Below, in pieces: positions 52,447 through 60,701 of a stretch of DNA of 64,000 nt (the first letter of the stretch is position 1; each line of letters begins with the position of its first letter). Position numbers and translations under genes: made by a program. The notes below the pieces were generated by a model. The model was not told the DNA's origin, did no database searches, and saw only the letters and a program-made list of their open reading frames with translations. Origin of the DNA: CAVROP01 sp050008495 (lineage in GTDB: Bacteria > Acidobacteriota > Terriglobia > UBA7540). The stretch is taken from contig JBEKMN010000058.1 in assembly GCA_050008495.1 (NCBI GenBank), forward strand, positions 1 to 64,000, written 5' to 3'.

Positions 52447-53094
52447 TTAGTTTTCGTCCACATCAGCCGGGTTTTGCTTCTGCTGCTTCTTGCGCAGTCT
52501 TTCCTCTTCTTTGGATCGTTTCTTCTCTTCCTTCGTCCGCTCCTTTTCCGCCTTGGCATCCGCTTTCTCGTTCTCTCTGATTTCTCCAAAAGTCTTGATC
52601 TGATCGCCGAGAGCTTTTGTGGCGCCGTCCAGAGTATCGGTGAAATTGTCCCTGGCGTCGCGCAGGGACTTGGCGTAATCGGCGGCGTAGGCATCGGGCG
52701 CATCGTGAATTCGACGCAAGTCCTCGAGCTGTTTAGGACCCGCTTCCAAAGCCTTCCGTAGTCCTTTGCGCATGTCGCCCCTGCGATCGTATTGATCTTG
52801 GATCCAGTTCTTCAAATCGTCTGAAAGCGAAATGTACTCGTCCAGTAAGTGGTCGATATAAGCGCCGTTGTCGTACTGAGGATCCATCGGCTTGCTGCGA
52901 AACGACGCGATTCGATCCAGACGGCTTTGGGTCAGGACAAGGTAGACTTCGATGCGCTCGGAAGGGTCCTGGGCATCACGAATCTTCTCTTCTTCTTGAT
53001 CGGACACGTAGTCCGGCTTTTGCGCCAGGGCCGTGGTTGCCAGAGCGGTTGCCAGCATGAAGAACGCCATAACCAGCATGAGAGGTGTTTTCAC
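52447..53094 (-). CDS. Secreted helical protein with charged tail
   Basis: 215 residues from a GTG at 53094, with GGAGG eight bases upstream. Signal peptide (TPLMLVMAFFMLATALATTALA), then helices with KIRDAQDPSERIEVYLVLTQ and a Lys/Glu-rich tail of about 40 residues (KERTKEEKKRSKEEERL) that would be an extended charged helix. No known family. It shares a general plan with the next gene (see finding). Confidence 0.7.
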   Translation of the reverse strand: MKTPLMLVMAFFMLATALATTALAQKPDYVSDQEEEKIRDAQDPSERIEVYLVLTQSRLDRIASFRSKPMDPQYDNGAYIDHLLDEYISLSDDLKNWIQDQYDRRGDMRKGLRKALEAGPKQLEDLRRIHDAPDAYAADYAKSLRDARDNFTDTLDGATKALGDQIKTFGEIRENEKADAKAEKERTKEEKKRSKEEERLRKKQQKQNPADVDEN

Positions 53095-53169
53095 AGTCAA
53101 GACCTCCTCTCCTGTCATTCGGAATGACAGCAGAGGCAGTTATCTCTTAGCCCGTTCAGGCTGGCATTT

Positions 53170-53192
53170 GCCGGCCTGAAGGTCGGCGCCAC
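53170..53192. repeat. Half copy of the REP-like element
   Basis: GCCGGCCTGAAGGTCGGC, then GCCAC: one hairpin of the type seen at 15863-15922. Confidence 0.5.
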
Positions 53193-53222
53193 AGTCGAAA
53201 CAGAATACCTCCGGCGAAGATT

Positions 53223-53738
53223 TCAATCCGTCTTGCCCGCAGGTTTTGTGGCCTCCAGCGCTCGCGCCGCAGGAAACAGCGCCTGCATAACTTCAGCATG
53301 CACGACCTCAAGTTCTTTCCCCGTCTGCTCGATGGGGCCACGGTCAAAGTAGGACACTCGGCGTTTCAGGTCATCGATGAGTCGAGCGTCTTCCCGCAAT
53401 TCGATGTCCAGCTCCCTGAACCCGCGAACATCACGCGCGGCATTGCGCCCGCAGTTCTTGAGCAGTTGCCACGAATCTTTAACCCTGCCCAGGTAGACTT
53501 GGGCGAACTGTACGCCCTGCTGGATATTCCCATGCTCGTAGGCTTCAATGGCCTGCTGCAGCTTGATCCGCGCCAAACGAGTTATGCACTTGGATTTCTT
53601 TACAGGATCGGTTTCTTTTTGAATCCGCGCCAGCAGGCGCTCTTCGGTATCCGAAGAGGGGCCTGATGGTGCGCCGGCGAGGGCGACCGGCGTCCCGGCG
53701 AGCAGCAATCCGATCACGAGAAGCGTCCGCCAAACCAT
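53223..53738 (-). CDS. Secreted helical protein
   Basis: 171 residues from the ATG at 53738. Signal peptide (VWRTLLVIGLLLAGTPVALA), then helices: LARIQKETDPVKKSKCITRL, GNIQQGVQFAQVYLGRVKDS and LDIELREDARLIDDLKRRVS. Unknown family. Only 13 bases after the TPR gene upstream, so probably one operon. Confidence 0.68.
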   Translation of the reverse strand: MVWRTLLVIGLLLAGTPVALAGAPSGPSSDTEERLLARIQKETDPVKKSKCITRLARIKLQQAIEAYEHGNIQQGVQFAQVYLGRVKDSWQLLKNCGRNAARDVRGFRELDIELREDARLIDDLKRRVSYFDRGPIEQTGKELEVVHAEVMQALFPAARALEATKPAGKTD

Positions 53739-53751
53739 ACCTGTATTATAG

Positions 53752-55146
53752 CTATTTCTGCAACTGGTGTCGGAGTAGCTTGACGCGCTGCGTGGCCTGC
53801 CACTCGTGGTCAGGGCTTTGACCCTTCGATAGCTGGAGAAACCGCTCGTAGTTGTCAAGGGCCTTCTGAACGACGTGCAGATTGTCGTAAGAGGAGGCGA
53901 GCGCGAAAAAGAGCATGGGAGGAGGATTGGGCGCACGCACCAGGGCTTCCAGCAGAGGGATAGCCTCTTGATAACGCTTCTGCAAATAGAGACTGGAGGC
54001 CAGCCCTTCCGCCGCTTCACGACTCCTCGGATTGCCCTTCAAGGCCGTTCGAAATTCAGCTTCTGCCTCCGTCAGATTGTCCTCCTCCAGCAAGGTTTGT
54101 CCCAAAGCTCTGTGCAGGTCGGCGTCCGCTGGAGCCGAGAGCAGCGCCTGGCGATAAAACTTCTCAGAGTCCGAATACTTCTTCAGAAGAGCGCAGACAT
54201 CTCCCAGAGCGGCGACCAGACCGGCAGTGTCCGGCTTGGCACGGTAGACTGTTACGAGGTCCTCGTACGCTTGAGCGTTCTTGCCTTGCTCGAGGTACAA
54301 GCGCGCCAAATGAAATCGGGTATCAAGATCCTCAGGATGGGCGACAAGGTAATGCTCGAAATGAGTGCCCGCATTGTCCTTGTCCTTCAGTCCCTCCGCG
54401 GCCAGGGCCATACCCAATTGAGCTTGGGAGAGCGCGGGGTCCAGATCAGAAGCCCTTTGAAAAGACCCGAGCGCCTCCGGGTAGCGCTTCTGCTGCAGGT
54501 AGAGTTGACCCAAGTCGTACTGCGCCGCGGCCAGCTTGGGGTCGAGTCGCAACACCGTCTGGTACTGTTTTTCGGCGCGCTCCCCTTGGCCAGTCAAGGC
54601 CAGCGCCCTGCCATAGTACAACTGGGCGCGGACATGATCCGGTTTAAGAGTCGCGGCCTTTTCCAAGTGTCCCAAAGCAGCCTGGGGATTATTCATCTGC
54701 ATCAGCAGGATCCCCAGGTTCAGGCGGGCTTCAAAAAGGTTGGGGTCAAGCTCCACGGCCTTGCGGTACGCCGCGACAGCTTCCTCCTGCTGGTGCAGTC
54801 CGGTGTAGGCATAGCCTAAGTTGAACCAGGCCGCGGTTAAAGTGGGTTGGGCTGCAACCACTTGTTTCAGAGCGTCCGCCGCGGCGGTAAAGTCGTTCTT
54901 CCCGAGGGCGTCTTGGGCAGTGTGCAGAAGCGTGGGTACGTCAGCATCGCGGCTTTGGAGCAGGCCTTCCTTGGCCGTCGCCGGCGCCAGCAGAATACAG
55001 CAAAGACAAAAAACGATGCGGGCCTCTTCCCAATACCGCCCTCTCCCGCGGGGCCGAACATCACCGGAATCGTTCCCGGGGGACCAAGTGTCAGAACGAA
55101 GTGAACAGACCTCTCCCGGGGCCGCAGGCCGGAGATTTGCGCGCAT
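53752..55146 (-). CDS. TPR-repeat protein, probably exported
   Basis: 464 residues. After 45 residues of arginine/glycine-rich leader is a hydrophobic segment (RIVFCLCCILLAPATA) that could be a signal, then about ten tetratricopeptide repeats (AAWFNLGYAYTGLHQQEEAV, ALGHLEKAATLKPDHVRAQL). The ATG at 55146 shares one base with the uvrA stop (TAATG), supporting coupled translation. Protein-protein scaffold; partners unknown. Confidence 0.85.
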   Translation of the reverse strand: MRANLRPAAPGEVCSLRSDTWSPGNDSGDVRPRGRGRYWEEARIVFCLCCILLAPATAKEGLLQSRDADVPTLLHTAQDALGKNDFTAAADALKQVVAAQPTLTAAWFNLGYAYTGLHQQEEAVAAYRKAVELDPNLFEARLNLGILLMQMNNPQAALGHLEKAATLKPDHVRAQLYYGRALALTGQGERAEKQYQTVLRLDPKLAAAQYDLGQLYLQQKRYPEALGSFQRASDLDPALSQAQLGMALAAEGLKDKDNAGTHFEHYLVAHPEDLDTRFHLARLYLEQGKNAQAYEDLVTVYRAKPDTAGLVAALGDVCALLKKYSDSEKFYRQALLSAPADADLHRALGQTLLEEDNLTEAEAEFRTALKGNPRSREAAEGLASSLYLQKRYQEAIPLLEALVRAPNPPPMLFFALASSYDNLHVVQKALDNYERFLQLSKGQSPDHEWQATQRVKLLRHQLQK

Positions 55147-58100
55147 TACTCCTTCGCCCCCTTGTGGTTTCGCAGGTATTTGGCCAGGAACTTCCCGGTG
55201 AAAGACAGCGGATTCTTGACCAGGCTTTCGGGAGGTCCAGCCACCACTACGTAACCGCCCGAATCACCGCCCTCGGGCCCCAAGTCGATGATCCAGTCAG
55301 CGGTCTTCAGGACGTCCATGTTGTGCTCGATGATGAGCACGCTTGAACCGGCGTCGTTCAGCCTGCGAAACGCGGACAGCAACTTACTGATATCGTCGAA
55401 GTGCAAACCCGTGGTCGGTTCGTCAAAAATGAAGAGCATGTTTTCGACCGCCTGATGGGCCAGGTGTGCTGCCAGGCGCACGCGCTGGGCCTCGCCCCCC
55501 GAAAGCGTGGTGGCGGACTGCCCCAAGCGCAAGTAGCCGAGCCCGACCTCGTCCAGTATCCGGATCTTCTGGGTTATTTTGGGCAGGCCGGCAAAGAAGC
55601 TCAGGGCCTCCTTCACCGTCATATGCAATACTTCATTAATATTTTTTCCCTTATAACGCACATCCAGAACGCTCGGTTTATAACGGCGCCCGCCACATTC
55701 CTCGCAAACCAGTTCAACATCAGCCAGGAATTGCATCTCCAGCGTGACGGTGCCATCCCCCTGGCAGGTCTCACATCGGCCCCCGGGAATATTGAAGGAG
55801 AAATATCCAGGTGAATAGCCGCGCTTGCGGGCCTCAGGCGTCGCGGCAAACACTTCCCGAATGGCGTCGAAGGCCTTGATATAGGTGACGGGGTTGGAAC
55901 GAGGCGTCCGGCCCAACGGCGACTGGTCCACGAGCACAACCTCCGCCACTTGCTGATCGCCTTCGATCCGCTCGTACTGGGCGCGCGGGGCGGGCACCCC
56001 GCGGCGTGAAAGTAGGGAGTTATAAAGAACGTCATGCACCAGTGTGGACTTCCCGGAACCCGAAACGCCGCTCACACACACCATGAGCCCCAACGGAATA
56101 TCCACGTCGATCGATTTCAGGTTGTGTTCGCGCGCGCCACGAATGCGCAGCCAGGCCTTTCCGGGTTTGCGGCGTTCCGCTGGCAAGGGGATCTCGAGGC
56201 CGCCGGACAGATAACGGCCGGTGAGCGAGTGAGGGTCGGCCAGGAGGCCAGCCAAATCGCCTTCGTACACCAGGCGGCCGCCCTGCTCTCCTGCCCCCGG
56301 TCCCAGGTCCAGAATCTTGTCCGACTCGCGCATCATCTCCGGATCGTGCTCGACCACCAAGACCGTATTGCCGAGGTCGCGCAAGGTCTTCAGGATTTCA
56401 ATGAGCCTGCCGGTATCACGGGGATGCAGCCCAATGGAGGGTTCGTCGAGCACATAGAGCGCGCCTACCAGGTTAGAACCGAGCGCGGTGGCCAACTGAA
56501 TTCGCTGCGACTCGCCGCCTGACAGGGTGGACGTCAGGCGGTCGAGCGTCAAGTATTCCAAACCGACCTTGTAGAGGAATTTCAAACGCGAGCGGATTTC
56601 CTCGAGCACCTTGTCAGCTACCGTCTGCTGCTCCGCAGATAGCTGGAGTTCGTTGAAGAAGGGATAGGCTTCCTGAATCGACATGCGGCAGACATCTGTA
56701 ATGTTCTTTCCGCCCAGAAGAACGTGCAAGGCTTCGCGCCGCAGCCGGCCCCCCTGGCATTCCGGGCAAAGCGTGTATCCGCGATATCGGCTGAGGAACA
56801 CGCGCACGTGCAGCTTGTACTTCTTCCTTTCGAGATAATCGAAAAACCCGCGAATGCCCGGAAAACTATCGTCGCCCTCGAGCAGCCACAACCGCTCTTC
56901 CGCAGCCAGGCGGAAGTAAGGAACATCCAGAGGAATCCCTTTGGCCCGCGCCGCACGCTTCATGTCGTTATAAAGCACACGGTAACGCGGCTTCGTCCAG
57001 GGATCTATGGCGCCTCCGGCCAGCGTCTTGTTCTTGTCCGGAATAACCAAGTTCATATCGAAATCGATCGTGTTGCCGAAACCCTGACAGCGTGGACAAG
57101 CGCCGTAAGGATTGTTGAACGAAAAGAGGCTTGGCTCAGGCGCTTGAAACGTGATCTTGCACCGTTTGCACTCAAACCGCCCGCTGAACACCAGCCGCTC
57201 CGGCGGTACGGGCACGCCATGGCGTACCCCTACGGAATTGTCCTCCTGTACGGGCCCGTCACGGAGTGCCCCTACGGAACCGGACTCCGCGGGGAGGAAC
57301 TCCAGCACCGCCTCGCCGGCTTCGCGGAAGCAAAGCTCGACGGAATCAATCAACCGCTGGCGGACCTCTGCCGCCAATGCCAACCGGTCCACCAGAACGT
57401 AGACGGGCGCAGAGAAATCGACCTCGAGCAGCGACTCCGGGGTTGAGAATTCGAACACATGCCCATCCTGGTAAAGCCGGTTGAACCCATGTTGGCGAAG
57501 CGCAAACAATCGTGGCTTGAGTGCTTCCTGCGGCGGTGTCGGTGGGTGAGCCGGAAGGCGCGCTCCTGTCATCCTGAACGCAGCGGAGGATCTCCGCAGT
57601 TCGGCGGAGCCCCCGGGGCCAGAGAGGGACGGCGGCGATGCATCGCTGCGCTCCGGATGACGGACCGCCGGTTCCGATGCGGCCGAAGACCCGCCCGAAT
57701 TCACTTGGAAGAGAACGTAAAAGCGCCGGCCGGCTTCCATCGCGCAGACCTGGTCGGCGATATCATCCACATGGTCTCGGCGCACTACTTGGCCGCATTG
57801 GTAGCAGGTGGTGGTGCCGACGCGCGCAAACAAGAGCCGAAGATAATCGTAGATTTCAGTGGCGGTGGCCACTGTCGAGCGAGGATTACGAGTGGTGTTC
57901 TTCTGGCGGATCGCCACGGGTGGAGCGATCCCCACCACTTCGTCAACGTCCGGCTTCTCCATGCGTTCCAGGAACTGGCGAGCGTAGGCGGAGAGAGACT
58001 CGATGTAACGACGCTGCCCCTCGGCATAAAGCGTGTCAAAAGCCAGACTGGATTTGCCCGAGCCGGAAAGACCCGTCACCACCGTCAGCCGGTTGTGGGG

Positions 58101-58319
58101 TATGGAGCAGTCGATATTCCTCAAATTATGGACCCGCGCTCCACGCACGATAATGGAATCCGCTTCGCCGTTCCTGGAAAGCTGACCTGATTCCGCACTC
58201 GCCGTTGGCAGAGGCGCATCACCCTGCATCCCGGCTGTGTCGACGCCTAAAGCGCCTCCACCGCTCGCGGCAGCGGACGGCGCCATACTCCTGCCCGTTT
58301 GGTTGCGGCCTGTAGCCAT
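55146..58319 (-). CDS. uvrA: Excinuclease ABC subunit A with repeat-derived inserts
   Basis: DNA-damage-recognising ABC ATPase of nucleotide-excision repair. 1057 residues against about 940 usual. A 55-residue N-terminal extension precedes IIVRGARVHNLRNID; Walker A GLSGSGKSSLAFD at about 83, second Walker A GVSGSGKSTL; signature LSGGESQRIQLA and LSGGEAQRVRLA; zinc pairs CKRC/CPRC and CETC/CEEC. Two stretches of extra sequence, about residues 219-252 and 343-372, coincide with palindromic repeats at 57567-57660 and 57206-57280 (see findings). Start 58319; promoter at 58398-58426. Confidence 0.95.
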   Translation of the reverse strand: MATGRNQTGRSMAPSAAASGGGALGVDTAGMQGDAPLPTASAESGQLSRNGEADSIIVRGARVHNLRNIDCSIPHNRLTVVTGLSGSGKSSLAFDTLYAEGQRRYIESLSAYARQFLERMEKPDVDEVVGIAPPVAIRQKNTTRNPRSTVATATEIYDYLRLLFARVGTTTCYQCGQVVRRDHVDDIADQVCAMEAGRRFYVLFQVNSGGSSAASEPAVRHPERSDASPPSLSGPGGSAELRRSSAAFRMTGARLPAHPPTPPQEALKPRLFALRQHGFNRLYQDGHVFEFSTPESLLEVDFSAPVYVLVDRLALAAEVRQRLIDSVELCFREAGEAVLEFLPAESGSVGALRDGPVQEDNSVGVRHGVPVPPERLVFSGRFECKRCKITFQAPEPSLFSFNNPYGACPRCQGFGNTIDFDMNLVIPDKNKTLAGGAIDPWTKPRYRVLYNDMKRAARAKGIPLDVPYFRLAAEERLWLLEGDDSFPGIRGFFDYLERKKYKLHVRVFLSRYRGYTLCPECQGGRLRREALHVLLGGKNITDVCRMSIQEAYPFFNELQLSAEQQTVADKVLEEIRSRLKFLYKVGLEYLTLDRLTSTLSGGESQRIQLATALGSNLVGALYVLDEPSIGLHPRDTGRLIEILKTLRDLGNTVLVVEHDPEMMRESDKILDLGPGAGEQGGRLVYEGDLAGLLADPHSLTGRYLSGGLEIPLPAERRKPGKAWLRIRGAREHNLKSIDVDIPLGLMVCVSGVSGSGKSTLVHDVLYNSLLSRRGVPAPRAQYERIEGDQQVAEVVLVDQSPLGRTPRSNPVTYIKAFDAIREVFAATPEARKRGYSPGYFSFNIPGGRCETCQGDGTVTLEMQFLADVELVCEECGGRRYKPSVLDVRYKGKNINEVLHMTVKEALSFFAGLPKITQKIRILDEVGLGYLRLGQSATTLSGGEAQRVRLAAHLAHQAVENMLFIFDEPTTGLHFDDISKLLSAFRRLNDAGSSVLIIEHNMDVLKTADWIIDLGPEGGDSGGYVVVAGPPESLVKNPLSFTGKFLAKYLRNHKGAKE
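57206..57280. repeat. Two tandem GTACGGGCACGCC palindromes inside uvrA
   Basis: 57206-57232 is GTACGGGCACGCCATGGCGT, then ACCCCTAC, with core ACGCCATGGCGT. 57250-57277 is a degenerate copy (GTACGGGCCCGTCACGGAGT, then GCCCCTAC). In frame with uvrA; encodes GVRHGVPVP and GALRDGPVQ peptides (minus strand). Confidence 0.75.
57567..57660. repeat. GTCATCCTGAACGCAGCG element inside uvrA
   Basis: Left end GTCATCCTGAACGCAGCGGA, right end CGCTGCGCTCCGGATGAC; internal CTCCGCAGTTCGGCGGAG hairpin. In frame; gives PAVRHPERSDA and ELRRSSAAFRMTG in the protein. Confidence 0.75.
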
Positions 58320-58397
58320 GCGTGTGGCCCCTGATGGAATGCCTGCCCTGCTCGCCCCGCTTACAGCCGGCGCTCTGAGGTGCAGCCCAAAATTACC

Positions 58398-58426
58398 ATT
58401 ATAAGTCGGCAGTGGAAGGGAAGCAA
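58398..58426 (-). promoter_or_regulatory. uvrA: Sigma-70-like promoter of uvrA
   Basis: On the minus strand TTGCTT (58426-58421), 17-base spacer, perfect TATAAT (58403-58398). Initiation near 58391, 72 bases before the ATG. No LexA-type palindrome was seen around it. Confidence 0.6.
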
Positions 58427-58443
58427 AACGTACTTTCTGTCTC

Positions 58444-58472
58444 TTGACAACCTCAACTCCATAGGCTAGAAT
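58444..58472 (+). promoter_or_regulatory. Strong sigma-70 promoter of the structured leader
   Basis: Perfect TTGACA at 58444-58449, 17-base spacer, TAGAAT at 58467-58472. Initiation near 58479. Divergent from the uvrA promoter, with only 17 bases between the two -35 boxes. Confidence 0.7.
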
Positions 58473-58478
58473 GCTAAG

Positions 58479-58620
58479 AGAACGGTGGGTTGTACGTCGC
58501 GGCCCGCGGGAACCACCCGAAGCCGCACTCGAACGCGGGCCAGGGGTCGCGCCCTGACGCCGGTGACCACCCGGCTCTGATGAACGGGAACCGTCAGGGC
58601 GCCGTTTGCTGTTTTTGAAC
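58479..58620 (+). ncRNA. Candidate structured leader or small RNA with terminator-like end
   Basis: GC-rich stretch directly after the promoter. Visible pairings: CGCG GCC CGCG hairpin, GCCGG...CCGGC hairpin (58559-58575), ACGG GAA CCGT hairpin, all next to or within an outer 10-bp perfect stem GCGCCCTGAC (58549-58558)/GTCAGGGCGC (58593-58602). It is followed by GTTTGCTGTTTTTG, so transcription may end near 58617. Length about 140 bases. The GH127 start is a further 130 bases away. No known RNA family identified. Confidence 0.35.
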
Positions 58621-58750
58621 GAACGAACCGGGAATGTCTATGAAAACAAAGGACCGGCATGTGGTGCGGCGCCCAGTTTGATGGGGTCCGCTCGAATCTC
58701 ATAGGACATTATGTCGTAATGAGCAAAAGAAGTCTTCTGGAGGTGCAGTG

Positions 58751-60694
58751 ATGGAACTTGACCATGGAATGACTCGCAGGCAGTTTGTGTCAGCGACCGC
58801 GACGGCCCTGACAGGAGCAGTGCTCGTACCAAATCCGGGTTCGGGCGGCATTCCTCGCACTACTATGTCTGAAAGCGCCGGCCGGGAGGCGCGCGTGCTG
58901 AGCCTGGAAAAGAGCGCCTGGAAGGTCAAGCCTTTTCCGACCTCGCAAGTTCGGCTGAGAGGTGGTCCATTCCTGGACGGCATGGAAGCCAATCGTCGCT
59001 ATCTGATGTCACTGCCCCAGGACAGGCTGTTGCACACCTTTCGACTGAATGCCGGGCTGCCCTCTTCAGCCACGCCTTTAGGCGGATGGGAAAAGCCTGA
59101 TTGCGAACTGCGAGGGCACTTCGCGGGCGGCCATTATCTTTCAGCCTGCGCCCTGATGTATGCCAGCGCCGGCGACGATGAATTAAAGGCTCGGGGCATC
59201 GGCTTGGTGGAGCAACTGGCGCGCTGCCAGCAGGCGCTTGGAGGCGGTTACCTGAGCGCGTTTCCGAGGGAGTTTTTCGATCGCCTGCGAAATGGCAAAC
59301 CTGTGTGGGCTCCCTTTTACACGTTGCACAAAATACTGGCAGGCCTTCTCGATATGTACGTTCACTGCGGGAATCAACAGGCCCTCGAAGTAGCCGAAGG
59401 CCTGGCCGGCTGGATCGGACGCTGGGTCGAACCGCTCAGCGACGAGCAGATGCAACAAGTGATGAACACGGAGTTCGGCGGCACCATGGAATCGCTCTAC
59501 AACCTCTACGCCTTAACTGGCAACTCCCACTACCTCGAGGTGGGTGACCGCTTTTATCACAAGAAAGTATTCGATCCCCTGGCGGCGCACCGGGATGAAT
59601 TGAAAGGCCTGCACGCCAATACGAACATCCCGAAGATGATTGCCGCCGCGCGGCGTTATGAACTCTCCGGCGAACCTCGCTTCCACGAAATCTCTTCCTT
59701 CTTTTGGCAGGAAATCACCGGCGCGCGCGCCTATTGCACGGGTGGCACGAGCAACGGAGAACATTGGCGCACCGACCCCGGCGAGTTGGCGGGCGAACTC
59801 GGCAAGACCACAGAGGAGTGTTGCTGCGGTTATAACATGCTGAAATTGACCCGGCACATCTTTGGCTGGACCGCTGACCCTCGGGCCATGGACTACTATG
59901 AACGCACCCTCTTTAACAGCCGCCTTGGAACGCAGGATGCCGACGGGCTGAAGAGTTACTTCCTGCCACTGGGTGGCAGCGGCTACTGGAAATCGTTCCA
60001 CTCGCCCTTTGATTCTTTCTGGTGCTGCACAGGTACGGGCGTGGAGGAGTTCGCCAAATTTGGCGACACGATTTACTTTCACGACGAGCATGGGTTGTTT
60101 GTCAACTTGTTCATCGCTTCCGAGGTGAACTGGCCTGAAAAAGGCGTCCGTTGGGTACAGGAGACCAACTTTCCAGAGGACGGAAAGACACGCCTGGTGG
60201 TTCACACGGCGAAGCCGGTGGAGATGGAGTTGAACGTCCGTATCCCTTATTGGGTAACACGCGGCGGAAAGATCAGTTTGAACGGCGAAGCTCTGCCCGA
60301 GTTTGCGAGCCCGAGCAGCTATCTGACCTTGGCCCGAACCTGGAAGGATGGCGACCAAGTGGAGGTCAGCCTACCCATGGGGCTGCACGTCGAAGCGCTG
60401 GCCGGCGATCCGACGCTGCAAGCCGTGATGTATGGACCGCTAGTGCTGGCGGGCCGGCTGGGAAGCGAGAACCTGACTCAGCCCGAGATCTACTTGGGCC
60501 ACGACCCAACCCCCTCCGGCGATCCGGCGCCAGTTCCCAACATCAACTCCAAATCGAAGGGACCACTAGGTTGGGTGGAGCCGGTCGCAAACCAGCCCGG
60601 GAGCTTTCGCGTTACGGCAGGTAGCGGGCAGGTCAGCCTGATCCCGTTTTACAAGCTGCTAGGTGAACGGTACGTCGTCTATTGGAAAGTGTAG
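58751..60694 (+). CDS. Tat-exported GH127-type hydrolase (beta-L-arabinofuranosidase-like)
   Basis: 647 residues. A twin-arginine signal (TRRQFVSATATALTGAVLV) is followed by RLRGGPFLDGMEANRRYLMS and an (alpha/alpha)6 barrel. The zinc-thiolate catalytic cluster region is TEECCCGYNMLKL (Cys357-359), with the DSFWCCTGTGVEEFAKFG site further on. GH127 enzymes cleave beta-L-arabinofuranosyl links. The start at 58751 has GGAGG seven bases upstream; an ATG at 58772 is an alternative. URO-D-like gene follows seven bases later. Confidence 0.92.
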   Translation: MELDHGMTRRQFVSATATALTGAVLVPNPGSGGIPRTTMSESAGREARVLSLEKSAWKVKPFPTSQVRLRGGPFLDGMEANRRYLMSLPQDRLLHTFRLNAGLPSSATPLGGWEKPDCELRGHFAGGHYLSACALMYASAGDDELKARGIGLVEQLARCQQALGGGYLSAFPREFFDRLRNGKPVWAPFYTLHKILAGLLDMYVHCGNQQALEVAEGLAGWIGRWVEPLSDEQMQQVMNTEFGGTMESLYNLYALTGNSHYLEVGDRFYHKKVFDPLAAHRDELKGLHANTNIPKMIAAARRYELSGEPRFHEISSFFWQEITGARAYCTGGTSNGEHWRTDPGELAGELGKTTEECCCGYNMLKLTRHIFGWTADPRAMDYYERTLFNSRLGTQDADGLKSYFLPLGGSGYWKSFHSPFDSFWCCTGTGVEEFAKFGDTIYFHDEHGLFVNLFIASEVNWPEKGVRWVQETNFPEDGKTRLVVHTAKPVEMELNVRIPYWVTRGGKISLNGEALPEFASPSSYLTLARTWKDGDQVEVSLPMGLHVEALAGDPTLQAVMYGPLVLAGRLGSENLTQPEIYLGHDPTPSGDPAPVPNINSKSKGPLGWVEPVANQPGSFRVTAGSGQVSLIPFYKLLGERYVVYWKV

Positions 60695-60701
60695 GAACAG
60701 C

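Noticed and set aside
58575..58600. CTGATGA followed by a small hairpin, reminiscent of a hammerhead ribozyme core
   Set aside because: The GAAA and cleavage-site strands are absent and the flanking stems do not match a hammerhead.
58479..58620. 6S RNA as identity of the structured leader
   Set aside because: Length and a GCGGGCCAG stretch are suggestive, but there is no long rod with a central bubble and the ends do not pair.
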